64,000 nt of DNA from Sphingobacteriales bacterium (GTDB taxonomy: Bacteria; Bacteroidota; Bacteroidia; Chitinophagales; UBA2359). Below, piece by piece: positions 9,930-18,003 of the stretch. The stretch spans positions 248,001 to 312,000 of the forward strand of contig JADJTE010000006.1 in assembly GCA_016711295.1 (NCBI GenBank), read 5' to 3'. Every line of letters begins with the position of its first letter. Within the stretch, counting starts at the first letter, position 1. A program made the position numbers and the translations under genes. The notes below the pieces were generated by a model, which worked only from the letters and a program-made list of their open reading frames with translations, ran no database searches and was not told where the DNA came from.

Positions 9930-10391
9930 TTAGAAAGGCGTATCTTGCTGCAAAATCAATTTTTCTCTATCCGTCAATGGCAATTGGCTCATACATTTGT
10001 CGAGTGTAGGGCGATTGATGATAAAGGGCAAAAATGCAGCGGCAAACAAATAGGCATACCAAACATTGCCCGTCAGAAAATAACCTACCAAACTGAACAT
10101 AGCCCCACTCTCTAAGCAAGCCCAACGCAACATATTAGCCATGCGATAGCCGTCCAATTTTTTAGATAGGCTTTGGTCGGGTTTGATACTCGTCATTCGG
10201 TTCATATACAAAAATGAAGCACCTAATACAGCCCCTACCAGCACAGCAGGTACGATATAGCGAAACATTTCGTGCAATTCGGGCGATATGCCGCCTATTT
10301 GCGAGGCAACGACAAAAAAAATAAGTTGCCCAAGGGCAAGTGCAGCATATAAAATATTAAGTTGCCGCATATAAGATGATGCTGTTTGCAT
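9930..10391 (-). CDS. Small multipass membrane protein of unknown function
   Basis: I do not recognise a family. From Met at 10,391 the protein has about 153 residues and four predicted membrane segments (LNILYAALALGQLIFFVVAS, YIVPAVLVGAVLGASFLY, SGAMFSLVGYFL, YAYLFAAAFLPFIIN). A conserved-looking cytoplasmic end reads RPTLDKCMSQLPLTDREKLI. The frame is open up to 10,442, but starting there would leave only 5 bases to the divergent CoA-transferase start at 10,448. A start at 10,391 or 10,370 (MRQLNILYAAL) leaves room for two promoters and is preferred. Confidence 0.6.
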   Translation of the reverse strand: MQTASSYMRQLNILYAALALGQLIFFVVASQIGGISPELHEMFRYIVPAVLVGAVLGASFLYMNRMTSIKPDQSLSKKLDGYRMANMLRWACLESGAMFSLVGYFLTGNVWYAYLFAAAFLPFIINRPTLDKCMSQLPLTDREKLILQQDTPF

Positions 10392-10447
10392 AAACGATAG
10401 AAATGAAATAAAACAAAGCGTAAAGTAACGCAAAAAAAGCATAACCT

Positions 10448-11519
10448 ATGTTATCCAAGCTCAAAATTATAGAATTAGCCGGCGTATTGGCAGGTCCGTC
10501 GGTCGGTATGTTTTTTGCCGAGTTGGGCGCACAAGTGGTCAAGGTCGAAAACCTGCGCACGGGCGGCGACATTACGCGCTCATGGCGGCTGCCGTCCGAA
10601 GACCCCGCAGTTGAGGTATCAGCCTATTATTGCGCTGCCAATTGGGGCAAACAAGTCGTGTTTGCCGACCTACAACAAACTGCCGACCGACAATATATCT
10701 ACACCTTGCTTGCCGATGCTGATGTGGTCATAGTCAATTTCCAAGCAAGGCGACGACCTAAAATTGGGCATGGACTACAATACCTTAGCCGCCCTTAATC
10801 CTCGCCTGATTTATGCCGAAATAACGGCATTTGGTGAAGCCCAAGCCCACCGAACCGCCTACGACGTAGTGCTACAAGCCGAATCGGGATTGCTGTATAT
10901 GACCGGCGAACCCAATCGACCGCCCGCAAAAATGCCCGTGGCGATGATTGATTTGTTGGCAGCACACCAATTAAAAGAAGGCATTTTATTGGCATTATGG
11001 CAGCGCGACCAAACACAACAAGGCTGCCGCGTGTCGGTATCGCTCATAGATGCGGCGATTGCGTCGCTCGCCAATCAAGCTACCAATTGGCTCATGGCGG
11101 GGCATATTCCGCAGCGCATAGGCACCGAACACCCCAATATTGCGCCCTACGGCGATATGTTTGTATGCGCCGAACAGCAATATATCGTCTTGGCAGCGGG
11201 TAGCGACCGACAATTTGCGCACTTATGCCAAGTACTTGGCTTGCCCGACCTCGCCACCAATCCACTTTTTGCGCACAATACAGCCCGCGTAGCTAATCGC
11301 CTTGCCTTGCAACAGCACCTATCGCCCGCCTTTGCGCAACGCCGCCGCGATGAGGTCTTAGCGCAGCTACACGCCTTGCAAGTGCCCGCAGGCGCAATAC
11401 GCACCCTACCCGAAGTTTTTGAATTGCCCGAAGCACAAGCAGCCATACTCACCGAAACTACGCCACAAGGCAAACTTACGCAGAGGGTCAGGACAGTAGC
11501 GTTCCAAATCAATCCGTAA
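10448..11519 (+). CDS. Class III CoA-transferase (CaiB/BaiF/Frc family)
   Basis: A cytoplasmic enzyme of the formyl-CoA transferase / carnitine CoA-transferase / alpha-methylacyl-CoA racemase family, which moves CoA between carboxylic acids through an aspartyl intermediate. The N-terminus shows the family signature LKIIELAGVLAGPSVGMFFAELGAQVVKVE. The region of the catalytic Asp is AYDVVLQAESGLLYMTGE. Two frames overlap: the first ends at 10,798 and the second is entered near 10,745, where VVIVNF continues into KQGDDLKLGMDYN. An extra C in TTCCAAG explains it. Reconstructed length is about 356 residues, slightly short for the family (380-430). Substrate cannot be told. It is transcribed divergently from the small membrane protein gene. 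Confidence 0.85.
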
Positions 11520-11552
11520 TTCATACCTACAAAAGCCCGCAACAAGGAAAAT

Positions 11553-12301
11553 TTAAGGCGGCGTAGGCTCGTTTTCAGCCGGCAATTCTTGTTCTGACGA
11601 TTCGGCGGCGGCATCGGTTTCTGGTTCAGTTGCCGCTATTGCATCCTGTTGTTGTGCTGGTTTGGGGTCGATATCGGGGTTTGGAGGCGTGGGTGGGTCG
11701 GTAAAAAGGAGCGTTGAAATAGCAAGATGGCAAATACGCCAATAGAAATGGCAGTATCGGCAATATTAAAAACGGGGCGAAAAAACAGAATATACTCATT
11801 GCCCCAAATAGGCAACCATGCGGGCAAAAAGCCTTCGTATATCGGAAACCAAAGCATATCTACTACCTTGCCAAACAATAATGGTGCATAGCCGCCTTCG
11901 GGTGGCAGCAAAGTAGCTACCTGCCCATGGCTATGCGAAAACAATACGCCATACAATACGCTGTCGATAATATTGCCAATGGCACCCGCCATAATGAGCG
12001 ATACGCTTGCCAAAAATCCGATATGCGTATGGGGCGTTTGCAGGAGGCGGCGCAGTAGCACCACTATTAGCCCAACAGCTACAAGGCGAAATAGCGTAAG
12101 GAGCAGTTTGCCATAACTACCGCCCAAGGTCATACCAAATGCCATACCCTCGTTTTCGATAAAATGGATATAAAACCAATCAAATATGTGTATTTCATCG
12201 CCAATAGATAGATTAGTTTTTATCCAAATCTTAGATGCTTGGTCTATTGCAACGACCAAGGCAATGAGCGAAATGGCAAATATTGTTTTGTTTTTGGGCA
12301 T
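11553..12301 (-). CDS. lspA: Lipoprotein signal peptidase (signal peptidase II)
   Basis: An inner-membrane aspartic protease that removes the signal peptide from prolipoproteins; this fits the several lipoproteins in the window. Motifs are visible: N-terminal VVAIDQASKIW, NEGMAFGM, and the two catalytic aspartates in GNIIDSV and FNIADTAISIG. It has four membrane segments. The frame as read stops at 11,636. One missing T in the CTTTTTA run near 11,705 would extend it to 11,553 with an acidic, Pro/Glu-rich tail (DPPTPPNPDIDPKP, then EPETDAAAESSEQELP). Such tails occur in Bacteroidota LspA, and the frame is open with strong codon-like composition, so I take the longer form. A TACCTTTG box lies about 100 bases upstream. 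Confidence 0.92.
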
Positions 12302-12401
12302 ATTTCCTTGTTCTCTCTCTCGGCAAGCAGAGAGGTCTTTTGATGATGGTGGTCGAGCTGATTAAATGGGCTAATCGGGAAGCAATGTGCTTCTCGTTCC
12401 G

Positions 12402-12409
12402 CAAAGGTA
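12402..12409 (-). promoter_or_regulatory. Putative -7 box upstream of lspA
   Basis: On the minus strand TACCTTTG matches the Bacteroidota -7 consensus TAnnTTTG. No clean TTG lies 17-23 bases upstream; the region reads GGTTTAAACC. The lspA start codon is about 100 bases downstream. Confidence 0.35.
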
Positions 12410-12497
12410 GCAGTTTTTCACGGTTTAAACCGCCTAATGCCCGTTTTAGGAGCAGTAAGTTTCTATGAGTATTTTTTTGTGTTGCATTGTAGCAAGA

Positions 12498-12528
12498 AAA
12501 AAGCCCAAACAGCCGAAACTGCTTGGGC
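12498..12528 (-). terminator. Rho-independent terminator of the DUF3078 gene
   Basis: Read on the minus strand, GCCCAAGCAG and CTGTTTGGGC pair around a TTTCGG loop and are followed by TTTTTT. It lies about 40 bases beyond the stop codon of the DUF3078 gene and before lspA on the same strand, so it should separate the two transcripts. Confidence 0.82.
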
Positions 12529-12568
12529 AACTAAATGGGGTAGAAAAATGGATAATCGAGCGCGATAG

Positions 12569-13582
12569 CTATGGTTTAGCACCAAATTTATAGCCGAAGC
12601 CTACGCCAAAAAACAAACGGTGTTGCAAGCCATTTTGTATGCCTGCTTCAACGAGATTGACATCGGCTTTGGTATTGTAGATAAGGTTCGACTCAATGCG
12701 GGTAGTGATATATTCGTTCACTTTGAGCGACAATAGGTTGTTCCATGTCACATAAGTGCCGTCAAAGCTATTGAGGTAGTTTTGGAACAGGTCTAAGTTA
12801 GATTCGTAATTGATGTTTTTGCCCAAATCTTTTTTGAATTTGGCTTGCAACAAAGCACCAAATTCAGGTGTAAACTTCTTGCCTACGAGAGGGTGGCTAT
12901 CTTCTGCGGCATTACCGTGTATAAATTGGTTGGCAATGGCTTGGTCGCTTACGATAAGCCCACGAAACGATACGGGCGCAAACATGATGCTGAAATAATC
13001 AGAGGGGCGGTAGTCGATACCTGCACCGAGCCGCAAGACGGCAGGCGACAATCCTTTGGATACGAGGGTGCGGGTTTCGGCACCAATGCTATCCGTACCG
13101 TATTTGTAGCCCGGCGAGAACTGCGTGATAAAATCTAAAAACCCTACGGCGTACAGCTTTTTGCTCAATTCGTAGCCTGCTTTGCTGCCAAACATAACGA
13201 GGTCGTCAGCTTTGCGCACTTTGAAAGGGTCGTCAGATTGGCGGTCGAGAAAATTGACAAAGCCGTAGGTAATGCGCAAGTCATTGTTCCACGTAAATTT
13301 GTTTTGTTTGTAATTGGCAAACAAACCTAGGTTAGCCACTGCCAACAAGTTGTTATTGCCTCCAAACTGAGCCTGCCAATTTTGATTGAGGCTCGTAAGG
13401 CTTAGATTGACGATGCCTTCGCCGCCACGCCGCCAGCCGTTGGGCAGTTCTTCGCCTGCTTTGGTTTCGGCTTTTTTGATTTTGCCTTGTACGACCACCC
13501 TATCTTTTGGGTCGTTTTGTGCCCATAGAGCGGTGCTAAGGCTTAGTAGGCTCAATAGAAATAATACTGTTGTTTTTTTCAT
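12569..13582 (-). CDS. DUF3078 family outer-membrane protein
   Basis: A 337-residue secreted protein with a signal peptide cleaved after STALWA (residues 1-21). The body is dominated by alternating strands typical of an outer-membrane beta-barrel (GEGIVNLSLTSLNQNWQAQF, WNNDLRITYGFVNF, YITTRIESNLIYNT). It ends with an aromatic-containing last strand, HRLFFGVGFGYKFG. The opening segment GWRRGGEGIVNLSLTSLNQN is the hallmark of DUF3078, a Bacteroidota-specific family of unknown function. Its own terminator lies downstream at 12,498-12,528. A stretch of about 277 bases separates it from the divergent hpt. Confidence 0.85.
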   Translation of the reverse strand: MKKTTVLFLLSLLSLSTALWAQNDPKDRVVVQGKIKKAETKAGEELPNGWRRGGEGIVNLSLTSLNQNWQAQFGGNNNLLAVANLGLFANYKQNKFTWNNDLRITYGFVNFLDRQSDDPFKVRKADDLVMFGSKAGYELSKKLYAVGFLDFITQFSPGYKYGTDSIGAETRTLVSKGLSPAVLRLGAGIDYRPSDYFSIMFAPVSFRGLIVSDQAIANQFIHGNAAEDSHPLVGKKFTPEFGALLQAKFKKDLGKNINYESNLDLFQNYLNSFDGTYVTWNNLLSLKVNEYITTRIESNLIYNTKADVNLVEAGIQNGLQHRLFFGVGFGYKFGAKP

Positions 13583-13858
13583 AATATTATTATGATGGTG
13601 AAATTAAATAAATCTGCAATTTTTTTTAGGTGGCTTTTTAGGTGTTGCGGAGTTGTTCCTAACATATAAATACATATTAATTTAAAATTCTTAAATGACG
13701 AATCTAAAAGAATTTTTTATTTTTTCATCAAAAGTAACATCAAGACGTTTATTGTAGTAACAAGTCACGACTATTTAAGTCTTAAAATGCCCAAAAGGGT
13801 GCGGGTTCGGTCAAAAAACGCTATATTTGCAGCCTAACCCAACTTTATTTTTCTTATT

Positions 13859-14392
13859 GTGGTAAAAGTACCTGACCGCTATTTCCGCCCTTATATCAGC
13901 AGCGAAGAGATACAACAAGCCGTAGAACATATAGCCCTCGAAATAGGGCGTGCTTTTGAGGGCGAATGTCCTCTTTTTTTGGTCATTCTAAACGGCTCTT
14001 TTATGTTTGCCGCCGACCTCATGCGCTACCTGCCCATTGATTGCGAAATTTGTTTCGTCAAAGTCAAATCGTATAGCGGTATGTCGTCAATGGGCGTAGT
14101 AGAAGAGTTAATTGGTATTGATGTACCACTGCGCAACCGCCCCGTTATTGTCGTAGAAGATATAGTAGATACGGGACATACGCTAAATGCCATTCTAAAC
14201 CAAATAGCCCACCAACAGCCCAGCCAAATCCGCGTAGCCTGCTTATTGCACAAAGCCGAAGCTACACAATACCCGCTCCACTTAGATTATGTCGGATTTG
14301 AAATCCCCAACAAATTTGTACTCGGCTACGGCTTAGACTACGACGGATTGGGGCGCAATTATAACGAAATCTACCAATTAGACGAGGACTAA
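13859..14392 (+). CDS. hpt: Hypoxanthine phosphoribosyltransferase
   Basis: A cytosolic purine salvage enzyme joining hypoxanthine or guanine to PRPP to give IMP or GMP. The PRPP-binding motif is VVEDIVDTGHTL (about residues 98-109). Also visible are the flexible-loop motif VKSYSGMSS and the late FVLGYGLDYDGLGRN motif, which marks the 6-oxopurine class. Its 177 residues are normal for the family. The start is a GTG (VVKVPDRYFRPY); no in-frame ATG fits as well. A TATATTTG sequence at 13,822-13,829 could be a -7 box, but no matching -33 TTG is present. Confidence 0.93.
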   Translation: MVKVPDRYFRPYISSEEIQQAVEHIALEIGRAFEGECPLFLVILNGSFMFAADLMRYLPIDCEICFVKVKSYSGMSSMGVVEELIGIDVPLRNRPVIVVEDIVDTGHTLNAILNQIAHQQPSQIRVACLLHKAEATQYPLHLDYVGFEIPNKFVLGYGLDYDGLGRNYNEIYQLDED

Positions 14393-14501
14393 CAATATTG
14401 CAACAGCTAAAAGCGAATTAAAACTCGTTATTTCTACAAAACTGCAACCTCGTGCTACGCAATTATTATTTTTCATTAATCAATTTATAAACCACCAAAG
14501 T

Positions 14502-15794
14502 ATGTTCTCTTTTTTCAACTATCGCATGACAATTGTAGCCCTATTGGGTATGGTTGCCTTAGCGTCGGGCTGTGTGCGCGAGGGTAGCGGCGACTTGTAC
14601 GATATGGCTTATTCAGTCGAGTTCTATCCCGCTATGCCACACCTCCAAACCCGCGTGCAAGAAGCCTTTGTCAATGCCCGTCCGGGCGAGCGTTTTGTGT
14701 TCAAACGCGGCACCTACCATTTCAATAGCACCCTGTCGCTCGAAGGCGTTGATGGTATTATTATCGAAGGGCAAGGTATGAACGAAACCGTATTTTCGTT
14801 TGATAACCAAATAGCTGGAGCCGAAGGATTAAAATTGACCAATTGCGACGATTTGATTTTAGCCAACTTTTCGGTCAAGGACACCAAAGGCGATGCCGTA
14901 AAAGTAAAAGATGCCGATGGCGTTACGTTTTACCAAGTAGGCGTAGACTGGACTGGCGAACCTGATATTACCAACGGTGCCTACGGCTTGTATCCCGTTT
15001 CGGCTCAAAACATACTCATCGACCGCTGCTATGTGCGTGGTGCATCTGATGCGGGCATATATGTTGGGCAAACATCTAATTGCATCATTCGCAACTCGTT
15101 AGTAGAAATGTGCGTAGCAGGTATCGAAATCGAAAATACCTCTAATGCCGATGTACATAACAACGTAGCTCGCCGCAATACAGGTGGTATCCTAGTGTTT
15201 GACCTACCCGAAATTCCTATCAAAAACGGCACTAAAAACCGCGTCTATAACAACGACGTGTACCAAAACGACTATCCTAACTTTGCCAGCCCCGCAGGTA
15301 TGGTATCGAAAGTGCCCCCTGGCACAGGTATCCTGCTCCTCAGCGCACAAGAGGTAGAGGTATTCAACAACAATATAGCTCAAAACAATATCATGGGTAT
15401 CGGTGTTTTTAGCTACCAAACCATTACTGCCCTCGACCCCGACCTGAACTATAACGACCCCGAATACGACCCCTATTCACGTGGCGTATATATACACGAC
15501 AACACCATGTCGCGCAGCAACAATCTACCGCCCTACGTTCATGCTATCAGCTTGGTTATTTCTAACCTATTCGTAGGAAGCGATATTCCCGACATCTTGT
15601 TCGATGGCTTTTTGCCCGCTGGTAGCAGCGACGCCGACCGCATCTGCGTCAAAAACAATGGTACGGCAGGTTTTGCCAATTTAGATGTAGCTGGCGACTT
15701 TGTCAATGTAAGCACCGACCTGACCCCACACGACTGCACCCAAGCGTCGCTACCCACTCCCGTAGTTGATGCACCCGTGTATCCACACCCTTAG
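14502..15794 (+). CDS. Right-handed parallel beta-helix lipoprotein (TIGR03805-like)
   Basis: A 430-residue exported lipoprotein: a hydrophobic N-terminal segment leads to VALASGC (lipobox), followed by a short linker and then a parallel beta-helix. The helix rungs are visible as repeated units such as NILIDRCYVRGASDAGIYVG, NCIIRNSLVEMCVAGIEIE and NADVHNNVARRNTGGILVF, the NosD/pectate-lyase type of coil with Asn ladders. The start EAFVNARPGERFVFKRGTYHF and overall length fit the TIGR03805 family. Members are often paired with a diheme c-type cytochrome gene, which is absent here. Catalytic activity, if any, is unknown; a carbohydrate-related or structural surface role is an inference. Confidence 0.82.
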   Translation: MFSFFNYRMTIVALLGMVALASGCVREGSGDLYDMAYSVEFYPAMPHLQTRVQEAFVNARPGERFVFKRGTYHFNSTLSLEGVDGIIIEGQGMNETVFSFDNQIAGAEGLKLTNCDDLILANFSVKDTKGDAVKVKDADGVTFYQVGVDWTGEPDITNGAYGLYPVSAQNILIDRCYVRGASDAGIYVGQTSNCIIRNSLVEMCVAGIEIENTSNADVHNNVARRNTGGILVFDLPEIPIKNGTKNRVYNNDVYQNDYPNFASPAGMVSKVPPGTGILLLSAQEVEVFNNNIAQNNIMGIGVFSYQTITALDPDLNYNDPEYDPYSRGVYIHDNTMSRSNNLPPYVHAISLVISNLFVGSDIPDILFDGFLPAGSSDADRICVKNNGTAGFANLDVAGDFVNVSTDLTPHDCTQASLPTPVVDAPVYPHP

Positions 15795-15925
15795 TATATC
15801 CGTTTCTCCCCGCAACACAATTCTTAGCATCGAATAGCTCATTTTATCTTTGTGTTGTTCGGTGCTAAGGCGGGCGGGACGCTTGCTCATAGTCACCCCC
15901 TACCAATAAGCTCTGATATCGATAT

Positions 15926-16867
15926 ATGACTACTATCGAGTTTCGCCGCATTCGCGATTTTAACCAAACCCTGAATGCAGCTACCGAGTATTTGCGTCAA
16001 AATTTTAGTGTCTTAGCCAAAACTACGCTACTGCTGGTCATGCCTATATTGGCGTTGGGCTTGGTATCGTCTAATATTTCTATGTATTTCATCGGCCAAG
16101 CACTTGGCGAGACCCTTGACTTAGCAGCCAATACAGAAATGACTACTATGCTAATGACATGGGGCATGATGATGCTATTTTCTGTCTTGGCAATTGGTGT
16201 CGTCATCAATATAGCCGTCTTATACGAACACATGCGCCTTTATAGCCTCGCACCCGACCCCGACCAAATTACCGTTCGGCAGTTGCTTGGTCAAATGCGG
16301 CGCAAAGCAGGTCTGTATATTAAAACAACCATTGGGCTGTATTTTACTTTTACTTTTTTTTATATTATATTTGTCGTTATTTTATTCGCACTCATCGGGG
16401 TTCTGGCTTTGGCAGGTAGTGGCTTGTTTATCGGTTTGGCGGTTCTAATTTCGTTTGGCGTTATTGTCTATTTACTTTGCGCTATTTCTATGCTTTATAT
16501 CATACGTACCGTAGAAGGTTTGCGTTTTTTTGCCGCCATACGGCGGTCGTTCGAGTTGGTAAGACAATACTTCTGGGCTACCTTGGGGCTTTATACTGTT
16601 ACCTACCTCATTATCTACTCCGTTACCGCCGTACCTGCTTGGTTAGCGTTGGGTTTTTTGGGCGGTATCGGACTATTGGCTCCTTCTACTGATGCTTGGC
16701 TCTTGGCTACCAGTATTACAGTGGGCGAGATGTTATACGCTATGGTCTATCTCGTCATCAATTCATTGGGCATGTTGGTAGTAGCGTTTCGCTATTTCAG
16801 TTTGGTCGAGACACGCGAAGGGATAGGTTTGTTGCGCAAAATAGAACTACATTACGGCGCGGCATAG
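15926..16867 (+). CDS. Multipass membrane protein of unknown function
   Basis: A 313-residue protein with about six membrane segments (TLLLVMPILALGLVSSNI, MMLFSVLAIGVVINIAVL, FTFFYIIFVVILFALIG, VLISFGVIVYLLCAISMLYI and others). Between segments 4 and 5 lies AAIRRSFELVRQYFWATLGLY, a motif seen in the membrane-domain family related to glycerophosphodiester phosphodiesterase membrane regions (YihY/DUF975-like duplicated units). I do not assign a function. A TATCTTTG sequence at 15,845-15,852 may be the -7 element. The next gene starts 78 bases downstream in the same direction, so the two may be co-transcribed. Confidence 0.7.
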   Translation: MTTIEFRRIRDFNQTLNAATEYLRQNFSVLAKTTLLLVMPILALGLVSSNISMYFIGQALGETLDLAANTEMTTMLMTWGMMMLFSVLAIGVVINIAVLYEHMRLYSLAPDPDQITVRQLLGQMRRKAGLYIKTTIGLYFTFTFFYIIFVVILFALIGVLALAGSGLFIGLAVLISFGVIVYLLCAISMLYIIRTVEGLRFFAAIRRSFELVRQYFWATLGLYTVTYLIIYSVTAVPAWLALGFLGGIGLLAPSTDAWLLATSITVGEMLYAMVYLVINSLGMLVVAFRYFSLVETREGIGLLRKIELHYGAA

Positions 16868-16944
16868 GCATATATCTGCGAATATTTTTGCTTGAACCAA
16901 ACGCCGAGCTATCCTATCTCTCTTTACTATCCAATTCTCGCTGC

Positions 16945-17847
16945 ATGACCATCGACCAAGTACGCCTCCATTTCGACCCACACGATATTGGCTTGCTCAA
17001 TCTCTGCTTAGGTCTGATAATGTTTAGCGTGGCATTGGAATTGCGCCGTTCTCATTTTGTGTCCTTGGCAGCACGCCCGCGCTCGGTGGCGGTGGCTCTG
17101 GTCTCGCAGTCGCTGCTCATACCACTTATTACGCTGGTCTATTTGTATGCTGTACGCCCACTGCCGGGTATTGCTTTGGGTTTGTTATTAGTGGCTTGTT
17201 GTCCGAGTGGCAGCGTAGCCAATTTTATGTCGTTGCGGGCGGGCGGCAATGGGGCTTTGGCGGTCAGCCTCACGGCTCTATTTGCACTATTGGCACCCCT
17301 TAGTTTGCCTTTATTGTTTGGTTTCTGGTCGGGAGGCTACGCTCCTGCTGCCGATTTGTTGCGCTCCATAGCAGTTGATAGTACCGATATGCTACGCACT
17401 ACCCTGTGTGTATTGGGTTTGCCTCTCTTGGCGGGTATGTTCGTATCTGAGCGTTTTAGTGCTTTGGCGGTTCGGCTATCACGTGTCATGCGCCCTTTGT
17501 CGTTGCTCATTCTGGCTTTGTTCATCGCCTTAGCGTTGCGTGCCAATTGGTCAGTTTTTGTGCCTTATGCGGGGCAAATTGCCGTTCCCGTGGCACTGCT
17601 CAATGGCTTAGGCATGGCAGGCGGCTACGGTTTGGCGCGTTTGTGCCGCCTATCCGAGCCAGATTGCCGTACTATCAGTATCGAGAGTGGCGTGCACAAT
17701 ACAGGACTTAGTTTGGCACTCATTTTTGGTTTTTTCGATGGTTTGGGCAGTATGGCACTCATTGCTGCGTGGTGGGGCATTTGGGATTTGATATCGGGCT
17801 TGCTCTTAGCGCAATATTGGCGCCGCCCAATTTCTCTTCGTTTCTAA
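16945..17847 (+). CDS. Bile acid:sodium symporter (BASS) family transporter
   Basis: An inner-membrane transporter of about 300 residues with nine to ten hydrophobic segments. Family signs are the early LNLCLGLIMFSVALEL, the LLLVACCPSGSVANFMSLRAGGN segment that corresponds to the conserved cross-over region, and the second cross-over SIESGVHNTGLSLALIFGFF. Family members use Na+ to import organic anions such as bile acids, pantoate or keto acids; the substrate here is unknown. The frame is open upstream to 16,696, but that part overlaps the preceding gene in another frame, so ATG 16,945 (MTIDQVRLHFDPHDIG) is chosen. Confidence 0.85.
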   Translation: MTIDQVRLHFDPHDIGLLNLCLGLIMFSVALELRRSHFVSLAARPRSVAVALVSQSLLIPLITLVYLYAVRPLPGIALGLLLVACCPSGSVANFMSLRAGGNGALAVSLTALFALLAPLSLPLLFGFWSGGYAPAADLLRSIAVDSTDMLRTTLCVLGLPLLAGMFVSERFSALAVRLSRVMRPLSLLILALFIALALRANWSVFVPYAGQIAVPVALLNGLGMAGGYGLARLCRLSEPDCRTISIESGVHNTGLSLALIFGFFDGLGSMALIAAWWGIWDLISGLLLAQYWRRPISLRF

Positions 17848-17930
17848 ACAATATTACCATAGCTATCTTTTCGCCACAAGTATTTCTAAGTACCAAACGC
17901 TGTCTATATCTTGCTATTGTCAGCAAAAAA

Positions 17931-17973
17931 AACTGCCCCTCGTGCGCGGGCAATGCGGCAGAGAGGGGCAGTT
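17931..17973 (-). terminator. Terminator downstream of rny
   Basis: AACTGCCCCTC at 17,931 pairs with GAGGGGCAGTT ending at 17,973. On the minus strand the stem is followed by a run of eight T, which fits an intrinsic terminator 31 bases past the rny stop codon. Confidence 0.78.
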
Positions 17974-18003
17974 GATTGTCGGGTATGCTTTTGTTTGTAT
18001 GCT

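Noticed and set aside
16696..16944. Long N-terminal extension of the BASS transporter
   Set aside because: It overlaps the preceding membrane protein gene out of frame and is Arg/Tyr-rich without membrane helices; the start at 16,945 fits the family.
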